NCBI RefSeq assembly: GCF_004028095.1
Contig: NZ_SBHM01000009.1
Span: 62,001 to 126,000, forward strand
Source: Paenarthrobacter ureafaciens
GTDB taxonomy: Bacteria > Actinomycetota > Actinomycetes > Actinomycetales > Micrococcaceae
Length of the DNA: 64,000 nt
Reading direction: 5' to 3'
Positions 9,413-18,410 of this stretch are shown piece by piece; positions within the stretch are counted from its first letter, which is position 1, and each line of letters opens with the position of its first letter. Both the position numbers and the translations under genes were made by a program. The notes below the pieces were generated by a model. That model was not told where the DNA came from. It did no database searches and worked only from the letters and a program-made list of their open reading frames with translations.

Positions 9413-9714
9413 GTGCTGTTTTTCAAAGATGTGTCAATTGCCGGGCGGCCTACTTCCCGTTCCGCCTCATCTGCTCCACATGCTTCAAGTCTTCGTTCAT
9501 TGAAGACAAGGTCGACTCCGGGCTGGTGGAATCTGTCACCCTGCTCCCCAGCGGGCAGCAGACAGCCACCGTAGTATGCCTCGAGGACCTCCACTTCATT
9601 GCCCGGATTCAAGGGGGAACAGTGGAAGCAGGCGACCGAATCAGCCTCACCAACACTGCCAGTCAAGAAACTGCCCTTGCGGGCTACGTACCTTTTCAGA
9701 GAACTGAAGCCTAG
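9409..9714 (+). CDS. DUF35 zinc-ribbon/OB-fold protein, partner of the thiolase-fold protein
   Basis: A 101-residue protein with an N-terminal zinc ribbon (FQRCVNCRAAYFPFRLICSTC: two Cys-x2-Cys pairs) and a short OB-fold (IARIQGGTVEAGDRISL). This is the DUF35/OB-fold partner found with SCP-x-type thiolases, where it gates or binds the acyl-CoA chain. It is shorter than many stand-alone DUF35 proteins (about 130 residues). The start overlaps the upstream stop, so the two are probably made in equal amounts and act as one complex. Confidence 0.82.
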   Translation: MSAVFQRCVNCRAAYFPFRLICSTCFKSSFIEDKVDSGLVESVTLLPSGQQTATVVCLEDLHFIARIQGGTVEAGDRISLTNTASQETALAGYVPFQRTEA

Positions 9715-9721
9715 GAGTACC

Positions 9722-11338
9722 ATGTTCGACGATACCTACCATGCAGGGTCGGGGCCCGCCTCGATGACAGTTCCCGGCCTGCTGATAAACCGGGCCATAA
9801 AGCGCCCCAACGCACCGCTGCTGCGCTGCGGATCCATTCGCCGTGACGGTCAGCAAATGCTGCAAGCCATTGCCCTGGCCGGAGGAGTCCTGGTGAACCA
9901 TGGCATCCGTCCCGGTGAGCGTGTGGCGTTGATGTCCTCTAACCGGGTGGAACTCCTGGACCTCATCCTAGGGTGTGCATGGGTGGGCGCCATAGCTGTT
10001 CCCATCAATACAGCCGCCCGCGGCGAGCAGCTTCACCACATTCTTGCCAACTCCGAGTCGTCGCTTCTCGTCACGGAGGGTGCACTGCTTGAGCATGTGG
10101 ACCGCATTCCGGAGCTTTCATCATTGCGACAGATCTGGCTGCTGGATGAGCCGGATTCCGGCCTCGGCAGCCGGTACCCTGTCACTGGTCTTCCCCAGCC
10201 GGATTCGCGAGCCGAGCCTGCACCTGTGCTTCCGGGCGACACGGCCGCAATCCTGTACACGTCCGGTACCACCGGTGTGTCCAAGGGTGTTCAATGCCCG
10301 CAGGGCCAGTTCTACTGGTGGGGCGTCAACGTATCCCAGCAGCTTGAGCTCACAGACAAGGACGTACTCTACACTTGCTTGCCGCTTTTCCACACGAATG
10401 CCCTAAATGCTTTCAGCCAAGCACTGGTCAGCGGCGCCGAGTACGTTCTGGGACCTCGCTTCTCGGCTTCAAGATTCTGGTCAGATGTTCACAGCGCCGG
10501 TGCGACGTTCACGTATCTACTTGGTGCCATGGTGAGCATCCTCGCGAGCAAACCACCTACTCCGCTGGACCGGGCGCACGGAGTGGTTGCCGCTCTGGCG
10601 CCGGCAACACCGGCTGGCTTGCTGGAGTCTTTCCGGGACCGGTTCGGAATCACCCTGATGGACGGCTACGGTTCAACCGAAACCAACTCGATTGTGGCCT
10701 CCAGCCGGAGAGAGCAAAGGCCCGGCTACATGGGAAAGGTGCAGCCCGGGTTCAGTGCCCGTGTAGTGGACGAGTATGGGCTGGAAGTCCCCGCCGGACA
10801 GCCAGGCGAGCTGTTACTGCGCAGCGACCAACCCCATGCATTTGCGACTGGTTACTACCGGATGCCCGAAGCCACCGTCACAGCTTGGAAGGACCTCTGG
10901 TTCCACACTGGAGACCGCGTTGTGGTAGACGCCGACGGATGGATGCGGTTCGTGGACAGAATCAAGGACGTCATCCGCCGCAGGGGCGAGAACATCTCCT
11001 CCGCCGAAGTCGAGCATGCCCTCCTTGAACACCCCTTGATCAGCGAAGCCGCGGTCTACGCCGTGGACTCCGAACTCGGTGAAGACGAAGTCATGGCAGC
11101 AATCGTCGTCAAGGAACCCATCGAGTTCAGCGAGATCGCAGCCTTCTGCGAGCCACTGCTTGCCAAGTACGCCATCCCGCGCTTCATGCGCATTGTCCAG
11201 GATTTGCCGAAAACCGAAAACGGCAAAGTTCGGAAGACCGTGCTGAGAGAGGAAGGCACTGCAGCAGCCGAATGGGACAGGGAATCGCAGCAGCACAAAC
11301 AATCCACGCCGGCATTGAGCCCCATGGGCCATAGATAA
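9722..11338 (+). CDS. Acyl-CoA / aryl-CoA synthetase (AMP-forming, ANL superfamily)
   Basis: A 538-residue AMP-forming ligase. The P-loop-like motif ILYTSGTTGVSKGV, the YGSTETNS adenine-binding motif, the WFHTGD motif, the RIKDVIRRRGENIS hinge and the catalytic Lys region PKTENGKVRKT are all present, so it should be active. It resembles the crotonobetaine/carnitine-CoA ligase-like group, which does not fix the substrate. The start at 9722 has AGGAG 4-8 bases upstream, overlapping the stop of the DUF35 gene. The trio ligase + thiolase-fold + DUF35 suggests CoA activation of a carboxylic side chain followed by C-C cleavage, feeding the aminomuconate route. Confidence 0.88.
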   Translation: MFDDTYHAGSGPASMTVPGLLINRAIKRPNAPLLRCGSIRRDGQQMLQAIALAGGVLVNHGIRPGERVALMSSNRVELLDLILGCAWVGAIAVPINTAARGEQLHHILANSESSLLVTEGALLEHVDRIPELSSLRQIWLLDEPDSGLGSRYPVTGLPQPDSRAEPAPVLPGDTAAILYTSGTTGVSKGVQCPQGQFYWWGVNVSQQLELTDKDVLYTCLPLFHTNALNAFSQALVSGAEYVLGPRFSASRFWSDVHSAGATFTYLLGAMVSILASKPPTPLDRAHGVVAALAPATPAGLLESFRDRFGITLMDGYGSTETNSIVASSRREQRPGYMGKVQPGFSARVVDEYGLEVPAGQPGELLLRSDQPHAFATGYYRMPEATVTAWKDLWFHTGDRVVVDADGWMRFVDRIKDVIRRRGENISSAEVEHALLEHPLISEAAVYAVDSELGEDEVMAAIVVKEPIEFSEIAAFCEPLLAKYAIPRFMRIVQDLPKTENGKVRKTVLREEGTAAAEWDRESQQHKQSTPALSPMGHR

Positions 11339-11419
11339 GCCAGTCGAGGACCGTTCATGGAACCTCCAGCTGCCAACAACGACAAACTGGCAAGTCTTCA
11401 CGCGCTGATAGGAACAACA

Positions 11420-12229
11420 ATGCATACAACCACCAAGACCGGGCAGCGGCGGGAAGAGGTCCTGCAGGGCTTCGCCCAAGAGCTGCTCACCGCCACAAGA
11501 ACCAGAGTCCCTGTGCCACCCGTGCGTGACCGGCTGGCCTCCATGACCATCCAGGATGCGTACGAGGTTCAGGCCGACCAATTGAAGCAACACCAGGCAG
11601 CCGGTCGGATCCTCGCCGGAAGGAAAGTCGGCTTGACCTCCCAAGCCATGCAAGCACAACTTGGCGTCGACTCGCCCGACTTCGGTTTCTTCTTCGAAGA
11701 CATGGTCCATCACGACGGAGCAGAAATCCCCAGCGACAGTTTCATCTCTCCAAAAGTTGAGCCAGAGTTTGGCTTCCTGCTCAAAGAGTCACTCCAGGGC
11801 CCCGGTGTCACCTACCAGCAAGCAGTTGATGCCGTGGAAGCCGTCTACCCAGCGATCGAGATCATCGATTCACGCATCGCTGACTGGAATATCCGATTGG
11901 TGGACACTGTGGCGGACAATGCTTCCTGCGGCGCCATCGCAGTTGGCCGGACGCCGCTGGATATCCGCGTCGACGAACTCAAACAGGTCGAATGCACCCT
12001 GCGCATTGATGACCATCCTGTGGAAACCGGTACTGGCCAGGCTGTCATGGGTGACCCGATCCTGGCGCTGGTTTGGTTGGCCAACATTTTGGGAGAACAA
12101 GGCGTTGTCTTGGAAGCCGGACACCTTGTCCTCCCGGGATCATTCACCAAGGCCCTTCCTGTGGTTGCTGACAGCAGCGCGACCGCAGACTTCGGCGACC
12201 TTGGATCCCTGACAATCCACTTCACCTAG
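11420..12229 (+). CDS. nbaH: 2-oxopent-4-enoate hydratase
   Basis: A 269-residue hydratase paralogous to the product of 3893-4681. Family motifs are ILAGRKVGLTSQAMQAQLGV, FISPKVEPEFGF, AVYPAIEIIDSRI and the C-terminal VLPGSFTKALPV, the last typical of 2-keto-4-pentenoate hydratases. It adds water to 2-oxopent-4-enoate giving 4-hydroxy-2-oxovalerate. Two starts are possible: ATG 11357 (GAGGA upstream) and ATG 11420 (AGGAA upstream). The second gives the usual family length and is preferred; the first would add 21 poorly conserved residues. Confidence 0.85.
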   Translation: MHTTTKTGQRREEVLQGFAQELLTATRTRVPVPPVRDRLASMTIQDAYEVQADQLKQHQAAGRILAGRKVGLTSQAMQAQLGVDSPDFGFFFEDMVHHDGAEIPSDSFISPKVEPEFGFLLKESLQGPGVTYQQAVDAVEAVYPAIEIIDSRIADWNIRLVDTVADNASCGAIAVGRTPLDIRVDELKQVECTLRIDDHPVETGTGQAVMGDPILALVWLANILGEQGVVLEAGHLVLPGSFTKALPVVADSSATADFGDLGSLTIHFT

Positions 12230-12268
12230 CCCACGCATATCAACGGCTACCAATCAAAGGAAACCCAC

Positions 12269-13225
12269 ATGGCCAAGAAGACCGCCGCAATTGTCGGTTC
12301 AGGCAACATCGGGACCGACTTGATGTTCAAGATCATGCGACGCTCGAAAAACGTCGAAGTCAAATACATGATCGGCATAGACCCCAACTCTGACGGCCTT
12401 GCCCGCGCAGCCCGCCTCGGCGTGACAGTCTCTTCAGAAGGCGTCGAGTGGCTGCTGGCGCAGGAGGACAAACCGGACTTTGTGTTCGAATGTACTTCCG
12501 CTAAAGCCCACGCCGCGAACGCCCCGAAGTATCGAGAGGCGGGCATCCGAGCCATAGACCTCACCCCTGCCGCGGTGGGGCCTTACGTCGCCCCGGTAGT
12601 CAATTTGGAATCGATCACCGACACCATGAACGTCAACATGATTACCTGCGCCGGCCAAGCGACGACGCCGATCGTTGCGGCTATCTCGTCCGTAGTCCCA
12701 GTGGATTATGCAGAAATCGTGGCATCCATAGCCTCGAAGTCTGCCGGCCCCGGCACACGGGCCAACGTCGATGAGTTCACCGAAACTACCGCAGAGGCGC
12801 TCCAGGCTGTCGGTGGTGCCAAGCAAGGCAAAGCGATCATCATCATCAACCCGGTTGAACCGCCCATGATCATGAGGAACACCATCTACTGCGCCATACC
12901 GGCAGAAGCGGCCGAACCGGGTCCAACCCAGGAGCGAATTCGGGCTGCGATCGCCGAGGCTGTCGAAAAAACCCGCGAATACGTTCCTGGTTACGAACTG
13001 CGTGTCGAACCACAGTTCGATAGCTCCCGCGACGATTGGAATGGTGCCGGAAGAGTGGGCGTGTGGGTCCAAGTCAAAGGTGCCGCAGACTACCTACCCG
13101 AATATGCCGGCAACCTGGACATTATCACTGCGGCTGCAACCCGCACTGCAGACCTCCTTGCCGAGAAGATGGACGAGTCTGAGCTCGTCACAGCCTCCAC
13201 CGAGAACACCGGGAGCCAGTCATGA
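12269..13225 (+). CDS. nbaJ: Acetaldehyde dehydrogenase (acylating)
   Basis: A 318-residue enzyme that turns acetaldehyde, NAD+ and CoA into acetyl-CoA. The Rossmann motif [14 protein letters not shown] is at residues 8-21 and the catalytic Cys is in [11 protein letters not shown]. It forms a channelling complex with the aldolase encoded next (overlap at 13222-13225). GGAAACCC precedes the start. This is the standard terminal step of meta-cleavage pathways. Confidence 0.95.
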   Translation: MAKKTAAIVGSGNIGTDLMFKIMRRSKNVEVKYMIGIDPNSDGLARAARLGVTVSSEGVEWLLAQEDKPDFVFECTSAKAHAANAPKYREAGIRAIDLTPAAVGPYVAPVVNLESITDTMNVNMITCAGQATTPIVAAISSVVPVDYAEIVASIASKSAGPGTRANVDEFTETTAEALQAVGGAKQGKAIIIINPVEPPMIMRNTIYCAIPAEAAEPGPTQERIRAAIAEAVEKTREYVPGYELRVEPQFDSSRDDWNGAGRVGVWVQVKGAADYLPEYAGNLDIITAAATRTADLLAEKMDESELVTASTENTGSQS

Positions 13226-14256
13226 GCCCTACCGAAAACAGCGGTTCCAGCATCCGTCTGACAGATACCACCCTGCGCGATGGTTCACACGCAATGAGTC
13301 ACCGATTCACCGAAGCGCACGTACGAAGCGTGGTCCGGGCACTCGACGATGCCCATGTCGAAGTGATCGAGGTGACCCACGGAGACGGCCTGGGTGGCTC
13401 GTCCTTCAACTACGGGTTTTCCCTGACGCCGGAACTGCAGCTCATCAAGGCCGCCGCCGATGAAGCCGAACGCGCCAGGATCGCCGTGCTCATGCTTCCG
13501 GGCCTGGGCACCATTCACGACCTCAACCAGGCATACGACGTCGGCGCAACAGTTGCGCGGATCGCGACCCACTGCACCGAAGCAGACATCTCCACCCAGC
13601 ACTTCTCCCATGCTCGGGATTTAGGTATGGAAACTGTAGGTTTCCTCATGCTCTCGCATCGTGCCAGTCCCGAGGAACTCGCCAAGCAGGCCCGCATCAT
13701 GGCCGATTCCGGCTGCCAGTGTGTCTACGTCGTCGACTCAGCCGGTGCCCTAATTCTTGAAGATGTCGCGGATCGGGTCGCGGCCCTGGTGACCGAACTC
13801 GGTGCCGATGCGCAAGTAGGGTTCCATGGCCACCAAAACCTGAGCTTCGGCGTCGCCAATTCCGTCTTCGCTGTACGCGCCGGTGCGCGGCAGATCGACG
13901 GCACTCTTGTTGCCCTGGGGGCAGGGGCAGGCAATTCGCCCACGGAAGTACTTGCTGCAGCATTCGATCGGCTCAACATCTCGACGGGCGTAGACACCCA
14001 GGGTCTGATGGCCGCAGCGGAAGATATCGTGAAACCGATCATCACCCGCATGCCCGTCATGGATCGTGCTTCAATCATGCAAGGCTACGCCGGGGTCTAT
14101 TCCTCATTCCTTATCCATGCAGAGCGGGCAGCAGAACGCTACGGGGTGCCGGCCTGGCAGATCCTCCAGGAAGTGGGCAAAGCCGGCTACGTAGGAGGAC
14201 AGGAAGACATGATTGTCGATGTGGCGTTGAACCTACAGGCGGCCGGAACCAACTGA
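13222..14256 (+). CDS. nbaI: 4-hydroxy-2-oxovalerate aldolase
   Basis: A 344-residue HMGL-like TIM-barrel aldolase. [19 protein letters not shown] carries the metal-binding Asp and catalytic Arg, and [15 protein letters not shown] carries the metal-binding HxH. It splits 4-hydroxy-2-oxovalerate into pyruvate and acetaldehyde. The ATG overlaps the stop of the acetaldehyde dehydrogenase gene, in line with the stable two-enzyme complex known for this pair. Confidence 0.95.
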   Translation: MSPTENSGSSIRLTDTTLRDGSHAMSHRFTEAHVRSVVRALDDAHVEVIEVTHGDGLGGSSFNYGFSLTPELQLIKAAADEAERARIAVLMLPGLGTIHDLNQAYDVGATVARIATHCTEADISTQHFSHARDLGMETVGFLMLSHRASPEELAKQARIMADSGCQCVYVVDSAGALILEDVADRVAALVTELGADAQVGFHGHQNLSFGVANSVFAVRAGARQIDGTLVALGAGAGNSPTEVLAAAFDRLNISTGVDTQGLMAAAEDIVKPIITRMPVMDRASIMQGYAGVYSSFLIHAERAAERYGVPAWQILQEVGKAGYVGGQEDMIVDVALNLQAAGTN

Positions 14257-14275
14257 AACTCACACCAAGGACGCT

Positions 14276-15241
14276 ATGCCACACGCAATCGTTGCCACCC
14301 GCGCCGGCGGACCCGAAGTCTTGAACTATCTAACGGTTCCACGCCCTGTCCCTCAGCGGGGGCAGTTGCTGGTGCGGGTGGCCGCTGCTGGGATCAACTT
14401 CAGAGACGCCCTTGAACGAAGAGGCACGCGCAAGACCCTTTATCCCTACATACCCGGCACGGAAGCCTCAGGCACTGTTGTAGAAGCAGCAGAAGGGTCT
14501 GAGGAATTTAGCGAGGGCGATCGCATAGCCACGGCAGAAAGCGTCGGCTGCTACGCGGAATACGTCCTGGTCGACGCGGAAAAAGCATTGCCAATACCTG
14601 ACGACGTCGACGATGTCACCGCGGCCGCGCTAACCTTCCAAGGACTGACTGCCCACTACTTGGTAAATTCCTCCTTTGCTGTAGCCGGCCACCACACGGC
14701 CCTAGTCAACACAGACGGAGATGAAATGGGCTTGCTCCTTATCCAACTGCTCAAGGCCAAGGGCGCCCGGGTCATAACTACTGCGCCGGCGGACCAACGG
14801 GAAGCCCTCGCTCTGCAAGCCGGAGCAGATCAAAACTTCCGTCGCGCCGACTTCAACACGGACGTCCGCAACCTTACCGATGGCCGCGGGGTCGATGTTG
14901 TGTACGACTGCGTCGGTGGGGAGACAATTGCCGAATCAATTGCCTCGCTCACTGTTCGCGGTACCTTGGTGTCGTTCGGCCAACGCTCGGGTCCTGTCCC
15001 TCCCATCGACCTGCAAGGAACGATAGCCGAAAAGTCAATCACCCTCATGCAGCCATCCATGGCGGCGTATTTACAAAATCCCGTCGAACGGCGCTGGCGC
15101 TCCTCGGAGATCTTCACTGCTGCTGGAAGCAATGCTCTCAAGGTCCTTGCTAGCACTCAATATCCCCTACGAGATGCGTGCCGCGCGCACCAGGAACTTG
15201 AAGAGGGCCGACTTCAAGGGAAAGGCATTCTCATACCGTAG
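14276..15241 (+). CDS. Zinc-free quinone oxidoreductase-like MDR protein
   Basis: A 321-residue medium-chain dehydrogenase/reductase of the quinone reductase type. It keeps the GroES-like N-terminal fold (GINFRDALERRGTRK, YIPGTEASGTVVEAAEG) and a Rossmann domain, and has no zinc-ligand cysteine cluster. The usual glycine-rich NADPH loop is weak: where AGVG-like residues are expected it reads VNTDGDEMGLLLIQL. It is the last gene of the operon, 19 bases after the aldolase. A reductive side reaction on a quinone or enone intermediate is possible; no pathway step requires it. Confidence 0.8.
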   Translation: MPHAIVATRAGGPEVLNYLTVPRPVPQRGQLLVRVAAAGINFRDALERRGTRKTLYPYIPGTEASGTVVEAAEGSEEFSEGDRIATAESVGCYAEYVLVDAEKALPIPDDVDDVTAAALTFQGLTAHYLVNSSFAVAGHHTALVNTDGDEMGLLLIQLLKAKGARVITTAPADQREALALQAGADQNFRRADFNTDVRNLTDGRGVDVVYDCVGGETIAESIASLTVRGTLVSFGQRSGPVPPIDLQGTIAEKSITLMQPSMAAYLQNPVERRWRSSEIFTAAGSNALKVLASTQYPLRDACRAHQELEEGRLQGKGILIP

Positions 15242-15453
15242 TTATCGGTCCTTTGACCACACCGGCAGTGCATCTGTGCCCCGAAAAGTCTCTGTAGGTC
15301 AGGGTTTCTCCTGACCGCTGGTCACGCGCGGAGTGAAAGCCTCATCCAGCAGCGAAGCTTCAAAGGTGGCAGCCGTCGATTTCCGGGGGGCAGATTTTGC
15401 GTGCCCCTTCGTGTGAGTCGATCGAGCGAAGTATCGTCTGAGCAAAAAACGAG

Positions 15454-15472
15454 GTGTGGACAATGTCCACAC
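15454..15472. repeat. 19-base palindrome GTGTGGACA-N-TGTCCACAC, copy 1
   Basis: Perfect 9-base arms around a single central base (A). The same palindrome is found at 15941-15959 and 43791-43809. Such symmetry suggests a protein-binding site, for example for a recombinase or repressor. Confidence 0.75.
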
Positions 15473-15591
15473 TTTCCGCCTCGGACTGGCCCGTACAGCC
15501 GCCGGACTGGCCCGGATTCCGCATGTTTCCGCGGGATCCCGGCAATAGCAAGGCCAGGAATCGCGTTCGAGTCCCACCTCGGGCACTGCAT

Positions 15592-15614
15592 AACCCCTCG
15601 TCAGAGGGGTTTTT
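15592..15614 (+). terminator. Hairpin terminator after the tRNA-like segment, copy 1
   Basis: AACCCCTC-GTCA-GAGGGGTT followed by TTT, the standard form of an intrinsic terminator that normally follows a tRNA gene. It may also end transcription of the catabolic operon that stops at 15241. Confidence 0.7.
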
Positions 15615-15651
15615 GCGTTTAAGTGTGGACAAATGTTGACAAGTGCCTCTG

Positions 15652-16286
15652 CCTCATCGTCCCGGATGGTGCCTGGCCGCCGGGTACGGCCTGTTCAGTT
15701 TGGGTGGGGGAACGGGGTCGGTGCCTGGGCTGGTGGGCGCTCCGTTGGCTGGGTTGTGGAGTCAGTCGGTGTCCTTTTCTGGGGTTTTCCGGCGGCCCCG
15801 GTTGGCGGCGCACTACTTCATGGGCGGTGGTTGTGGCGACGACATGACGTTTCACCAATGCTGCTGAAATTTCTTCTCGAATCCGCTCCCCGTGTTGGCT
15901 GGCATCGAGGTTGCCTCCCGGTTTGTCCTACCAAAGGGGGGTGTGGACACTGTCCACACTTAAAGCAGGTACCACGTGGAGCCCTTCCTGACTCGGATTC
16001 CGGGTGATCACCTCTTCATTTGGTCTCTGAGTTCCTGGCAACATGATTTATCGCAAACGGAGCAGTGAACGAGCCGGCGCTGCGCCGCGCCGATCACAGG
16101 GCTAGCGGCGCTGCTGCTCGGATAGGTGTCCGAGGTTCTTCTCCTTCGACGCCCGCGCCCAGCGAAGGCCACGGAGATCAGCAATGAGTGGCTACGCAAC
16201 GGGCCACACCCCGCCCCGAGGTCGGGCCGAACAGGAGGTCCAGTCTGATTATGAGGCACAGTTCGAGCGGAGCTGACTGTTCGCCC
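15652..16286. other. Gene-free stretch with a second palindrome
   Basis: No frame here looks coding: the listed frames on both strands have arginine/proline-rich, unconserved translations and no ribosome binding site. The only clear structure is the palindrome at 15941-15959. This may be residue of a lost mobile element. Confidence 0.5.
15941..15959. repeat. 19-base palindrome GTGTGGACA-N-TGTCCACAC, copy 2
   Basis: Same palindrome as in the two 198-bp repeats, with C as centre base, but here without the tRNA-like segment or terminator. Confidence 0.75.
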
Positions 16287-16856
16287 CTACTCAGCTTTCT
16301 CCCTGGAGCCCGGTTCAAGGGTGGTGGCCGCGTCGAGGGCGTCATCGACGACAATGAGGTAGTTGTGGCGTCCTGCTGCCAAAGGGATGGAGTGTTCGCC
16401 GTATTTGTTGTAGGCGATGTCGACGGCGTCGTTGGCGTTGGTGATGTTGAGTCGCCGTAGGAGTCGGGCGATGTCGAGGGTGTCCTTATCCCGTTCCGCG
16501 GCGATCTTCATGGCGAGGAGCGTTTCGGTATCCGCTGCATGGATGGTGATCCCGTCGAGGCGTTCAAGTTCGACCCAGGTGGCGTTGTCCGGGAGGAAGG
16601 CTGCGGCGTTGGAGTTGAGCCAGTCGGGTGGGAGATCGTAGTCAGCGGCCATGTCCGCGACGACGGCGTCGATGGCGGTTTTGTCCGCGTAGCTGGCATC
16701 GATGTCGGCGGTAGGTCGGTTGCCGATTCCCTGCAGGATCAGTGCCGCACCGCCAACGAGCTTCACGTCCCCGTAGACGCCGCGGGCCTGCAGGCGGTGG
16801 CCGAGCTCTTCGAGGAGTGCATGGATTTGGATGGAGGTGAGTTCTCCGGAGCTCAT
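16287..16856 (-). CDS. Nucleotidyltransferase-fold protein, probable toxin of an XRE/NTase pair
   Basis: A 189-residue protein with the nucleotidyltransferase core: VKLVGGAALILQGIGNRPTADID has the glycine pair (35-36) and the metal-binding Asp51 and Asp53. It belongs to the DUF6036 / AbiEii-like group. Such proteins are toxins in several toxin-antitoxin or abortive-infection pairs. The start at 16856 is chosen because it overlaps the stop of the XRE gene upstream in an ATGA; a longer frame reaches into that gene. Toxin activity is inferred from family and pairing, not shown. Confidence 0.8.
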   Translation of the reverse strand: MSSGELTSIQIHALLEELGHRLQARGVYGDVKLVGGAALILQGIGNRPTADIDASYADKTAIDAVVADMAADYDLPPDWLNSNAAAFLPDNATWVELERLDGITIHAADTETLLAMKIAAERDKDTLDIARLLRRLNITNANDAVDIAYNKYGEHSIPLAAGRHNYLIVVDDALDAATTLEPGSREKAE

Positions 16857-17473
16857 GCGGTGGCCAGGCTGCGTTCGCGGATGAAGACGTTCATGGCGGC
16901 GAGTTCGTCGGGTGTTTCGGACATGGTGAGTTGCTTCATGGGTTCGCGGATGTGCCGGTAGGACTCGGCAGGCATCCACGCTTCGGTGAGTGGTTTGATG
17001 CGTTGGGTCCAGGGCGGTGCTGGTTGGCCGAGCCGGTGTGCCGTGTAGTTGGTGATGCCGGCGAGGGCAGCGGACCAGTGCGGGTCCTTCAGCCGGGGGC
17101 TGCGCTGGAGCAGAGGGTGACCTGCCTTGAGGGAGGCGGTGGCGTAGTCGGCGAGCATCTTGATCGCGAACTCGAAGTCCCGGTTGGCGAGCAACTCTGT
17201 GAAGGTTTGGGCGTAGTCGCGGCGGCCCGGGTCGTGGTCGCTGCCGCGTGGAATGGGGTCTATGGCTTCCAATGAGAGGCCGAGGGCTGACATGACGGCG
17301 AGGGTCTTGCCGAGTTCAGCGTGTTCGTGGCCGGCTTCGAGATCTATGAGGAACTTTCGTGACACCCCTGCCTTGTTGGCAAGAGCCTGTTGGGAGAGCC
17401 CGTTTGCCTGGCGCCGGGCGCGGAGGATCGCTCCGGCCGCGATCGGTGAGTTGATGCTGGTCCTGTACGTCAT
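16853..17473 (-). CDS. XRE-family regulator, probable antitoxin partner of the nucleotidyltransferase
   Basis: A 206-residue protein with an N-terminal helix-turn-helix (about residues 13-60; GLSQQALANKAGVSRKFLIDLEAG is the classic XRE signature) and an unrecognised C-terminal part of about 130 residues. It is the first gene of a two-gene unit with the nucleotidyltransferase, coupled by a 4-base overlap. A perfect inverted repeat lies 26-43 bases upstream of its start, as expected of an autorepressor. By analogy with AbiE-type systems the HTH protein would repress the unit and neutralise its partner. Confidence 0.82.
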   Translation of the reverse strand: MTYRTSINSPIAAGAILRARRQANGLSQQALANKAGVSRKFLIDLEAGHEHAELGKTLAVMSALGLSLEAIDPIPRGSDHDPGRRDYAQTFTELLANRDFEFAIKMLADYATASLKAGHPLLQRSPRLKDPHWSAALAGITNYTAHRLGQPAPPWTQRIKPLTEAWMPAESYRHIREPMKQLTMSETPDELAAMNVFIRERSLATA

Positions 17474-17498
17474 TATCGTTTCCCCTTCCTTTGCATTA

Positions 17499-17516
17499 TG
17501 TCACCGAATGGTGACA
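17499..17516. promoter_or_regulatory. Operator TGTCACC-GAAT-GGTGACA upstream of the XRE/NTase unit
   Basis: A perfect inverted repeat with 7-base arms, 26 bases upstream of the XRE start. Position, symmetry and the XRE domain of the first gene point to an autoregulatory operator. Confidence 0.72.
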
Positions 17517-17786
17517 GTTGCATTCTTGGCGGGCGTGGGCCGCGCCCGGGCAGGCGGGTCATGTTGCCGCGAGGTCGAAGCGCCATGAATGTGTGAAAGG
17601 AGGAAATCTGATGACAGCTTCCTGGACAGCTCTTATCAGTAGATCCGGTAGCCGCGGTGTACTTGGCGTCCCCACCGTGATGTCAGGCTGGCGTGCCCTC
17701 AAACCGTTGTGGGACCAAGTGGGCCGTTTCGTTCAGGTCATGGGGTGACCAAAACAACAGAGTGTCGGCTGCGATCATGCCTCTGT
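17517..17786. other. Gene-free stretch upstream of the XRE unit
   Basis: Nothing convincing. A plus-strand frame beginning at 17611 (ATG after AAAGGAGG) gives about 45 codons with no conserved features. The good ribosome binding site means a very small gene cannot be excluded. Confidence 0.35.
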
Positions 17787-18137
17787 TTATGGGTGGCTTG
17801 GCTGGTCGGTGATGCGGTGGTCCAGGCGCCAAATGTCGATCCCATCGAGGTGATGGATCAGCATGCGGCCCCGGCCGTTGGAGAGGATAATCCATAGAAC
17901 GCTTGCATCATCTGTTGTTTCGTCCACGTGCCCGGTGCCAACTATTGCGTTGCCACGCCGGAGTTCCACGAATTCACGGCGCCAAAGGTACTTCCAGTGC
18001 TTGATTAGCTGCGGCGTGCGTCGTAGTTCATCTTCCAGGTCAGCGGGTCCATTGGAGAGTTTCCAGTTCGCAGCAGTTTTGGGTGTACTGCGGCTGCGGC
18101 CCGCAATCCGGATGCGAACGTGCTTGTCATTTATCAC
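17787..18137 (-). CDS. Hypothetical protein, 116 residues
   Basis: I do not recognise this family. The frame has coding character: a basic N-terminal strand (KHVRIRIAGRS), a Trp-rich middle (NWKLSNG, KHWKYLWRREFVELRRG) and an ordered end (DASVLWIILSNGRGRMLIHHLDGIDIWRLD). The GTG start at 18137 has AAGAGC upstream. No signal peptide or membrane segment is seen. It is third in a row of small minus-strand genes (18653, 18365, 18137) that may form one transcript ahead of the XRE/NTase unit. Confidence 0.55.
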   Translation of the reverse strand: MINDKHVRIRIAGRSRSTPKTAANWKLSNGPADLEDELRRTPQLIKHWKYLWRREFVELRRGNAIVGTGHVDETTDDASVLWIILSNGRGRMLIHHLDGIDIWRLDHRITDQPSHP

Positions 18138-18200
18138 GGGGATGCTCTTTCGGCGAGGTGGTCGGGGTTGGGCTTGGTTCTGAAAAGCCGCTACAAGGCT

Positions 18201-18365
18201 TTAGCTTCCGGTTTCTTCGATTGTGTAGTGAAGGCCCATCCATGGCAGCGCTATGAGCGCGGTTTCATGTTGCGGTAGTTGAGGTTTTGGAGCGGCTCTT
18301 TCGACGTCCTTGGGGTCTGTGTCGTTCCGTCGTGACGTTGATGGTGTGCTGACGTCGAAGTACAT
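18201..18365 (-). CDS. Very small hypothetical protein, 54 residues
   Basis: This frame begins MYFDVSTPSTSRRND and ends HYTIEETGS. The ATG at 18365 has a perfect AAGGAG five bases upstream, the best ribosome binding site of the strip, which is the main reason to call it a gene. The middle is proline/charged (DPKDVERAAPKPQLPQHE) and probably disordered. It lies between two other small minus-strand genes. No function can be assigned. Confidence 0.5.
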   Translation of the reverse strand: MYFDVSTPSTSRRNDTDPKDVERAAPKPQLPQHETALIALPWMGLHYTIEETGS

Positions 18366-18410
18366 GTCATCTCCTTGGGGTCTGGCATGGTCATCGCTTG
18401 GAGGGTTTTG

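Larger units (their letters stand above)
15454..15651 (+). repeat. 198-bp direct repeat, copy 1 (palindrome + tRNA 3' end + terminator)
   Basis: This block recurs at 43791-43989 in the same orientation with only scattered differences. In order it contains a 19-base palindrome, about 90 bases of unknown sequence (GGACTGGCCCGTACAGCC...), a 20-base tRNA 3'-end-like segment (15566-15585, TTCGAGTCCCACCTCGGGCA), a hairpin terminator and a tail with TGTGGACA-like words. The bases before the TTCGAGT loop (AATCGCG) cannot pair as a T-stem, so this is not a tRNA gene. It looks like the far side of an integration site in a tRNA gene. Confidence 0.8.

Noticed and set aside
15566..15585. Possible tRNA gene
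   Set aside because: Only the T-loop, 3' T-stem strand and acceptor strand are present; the bases upstream cannot pair and no anticodon or D arm exists. The same holds for 43903-43922.
15299..15632. Several overlapping frames on the minus strand with translations such as ARGGTRTRF
   Set aside because: They are the reverse strand of the tRNA 3'-end segment in the 198-bp repeat; the same spurious translation appears at 43720-43980.
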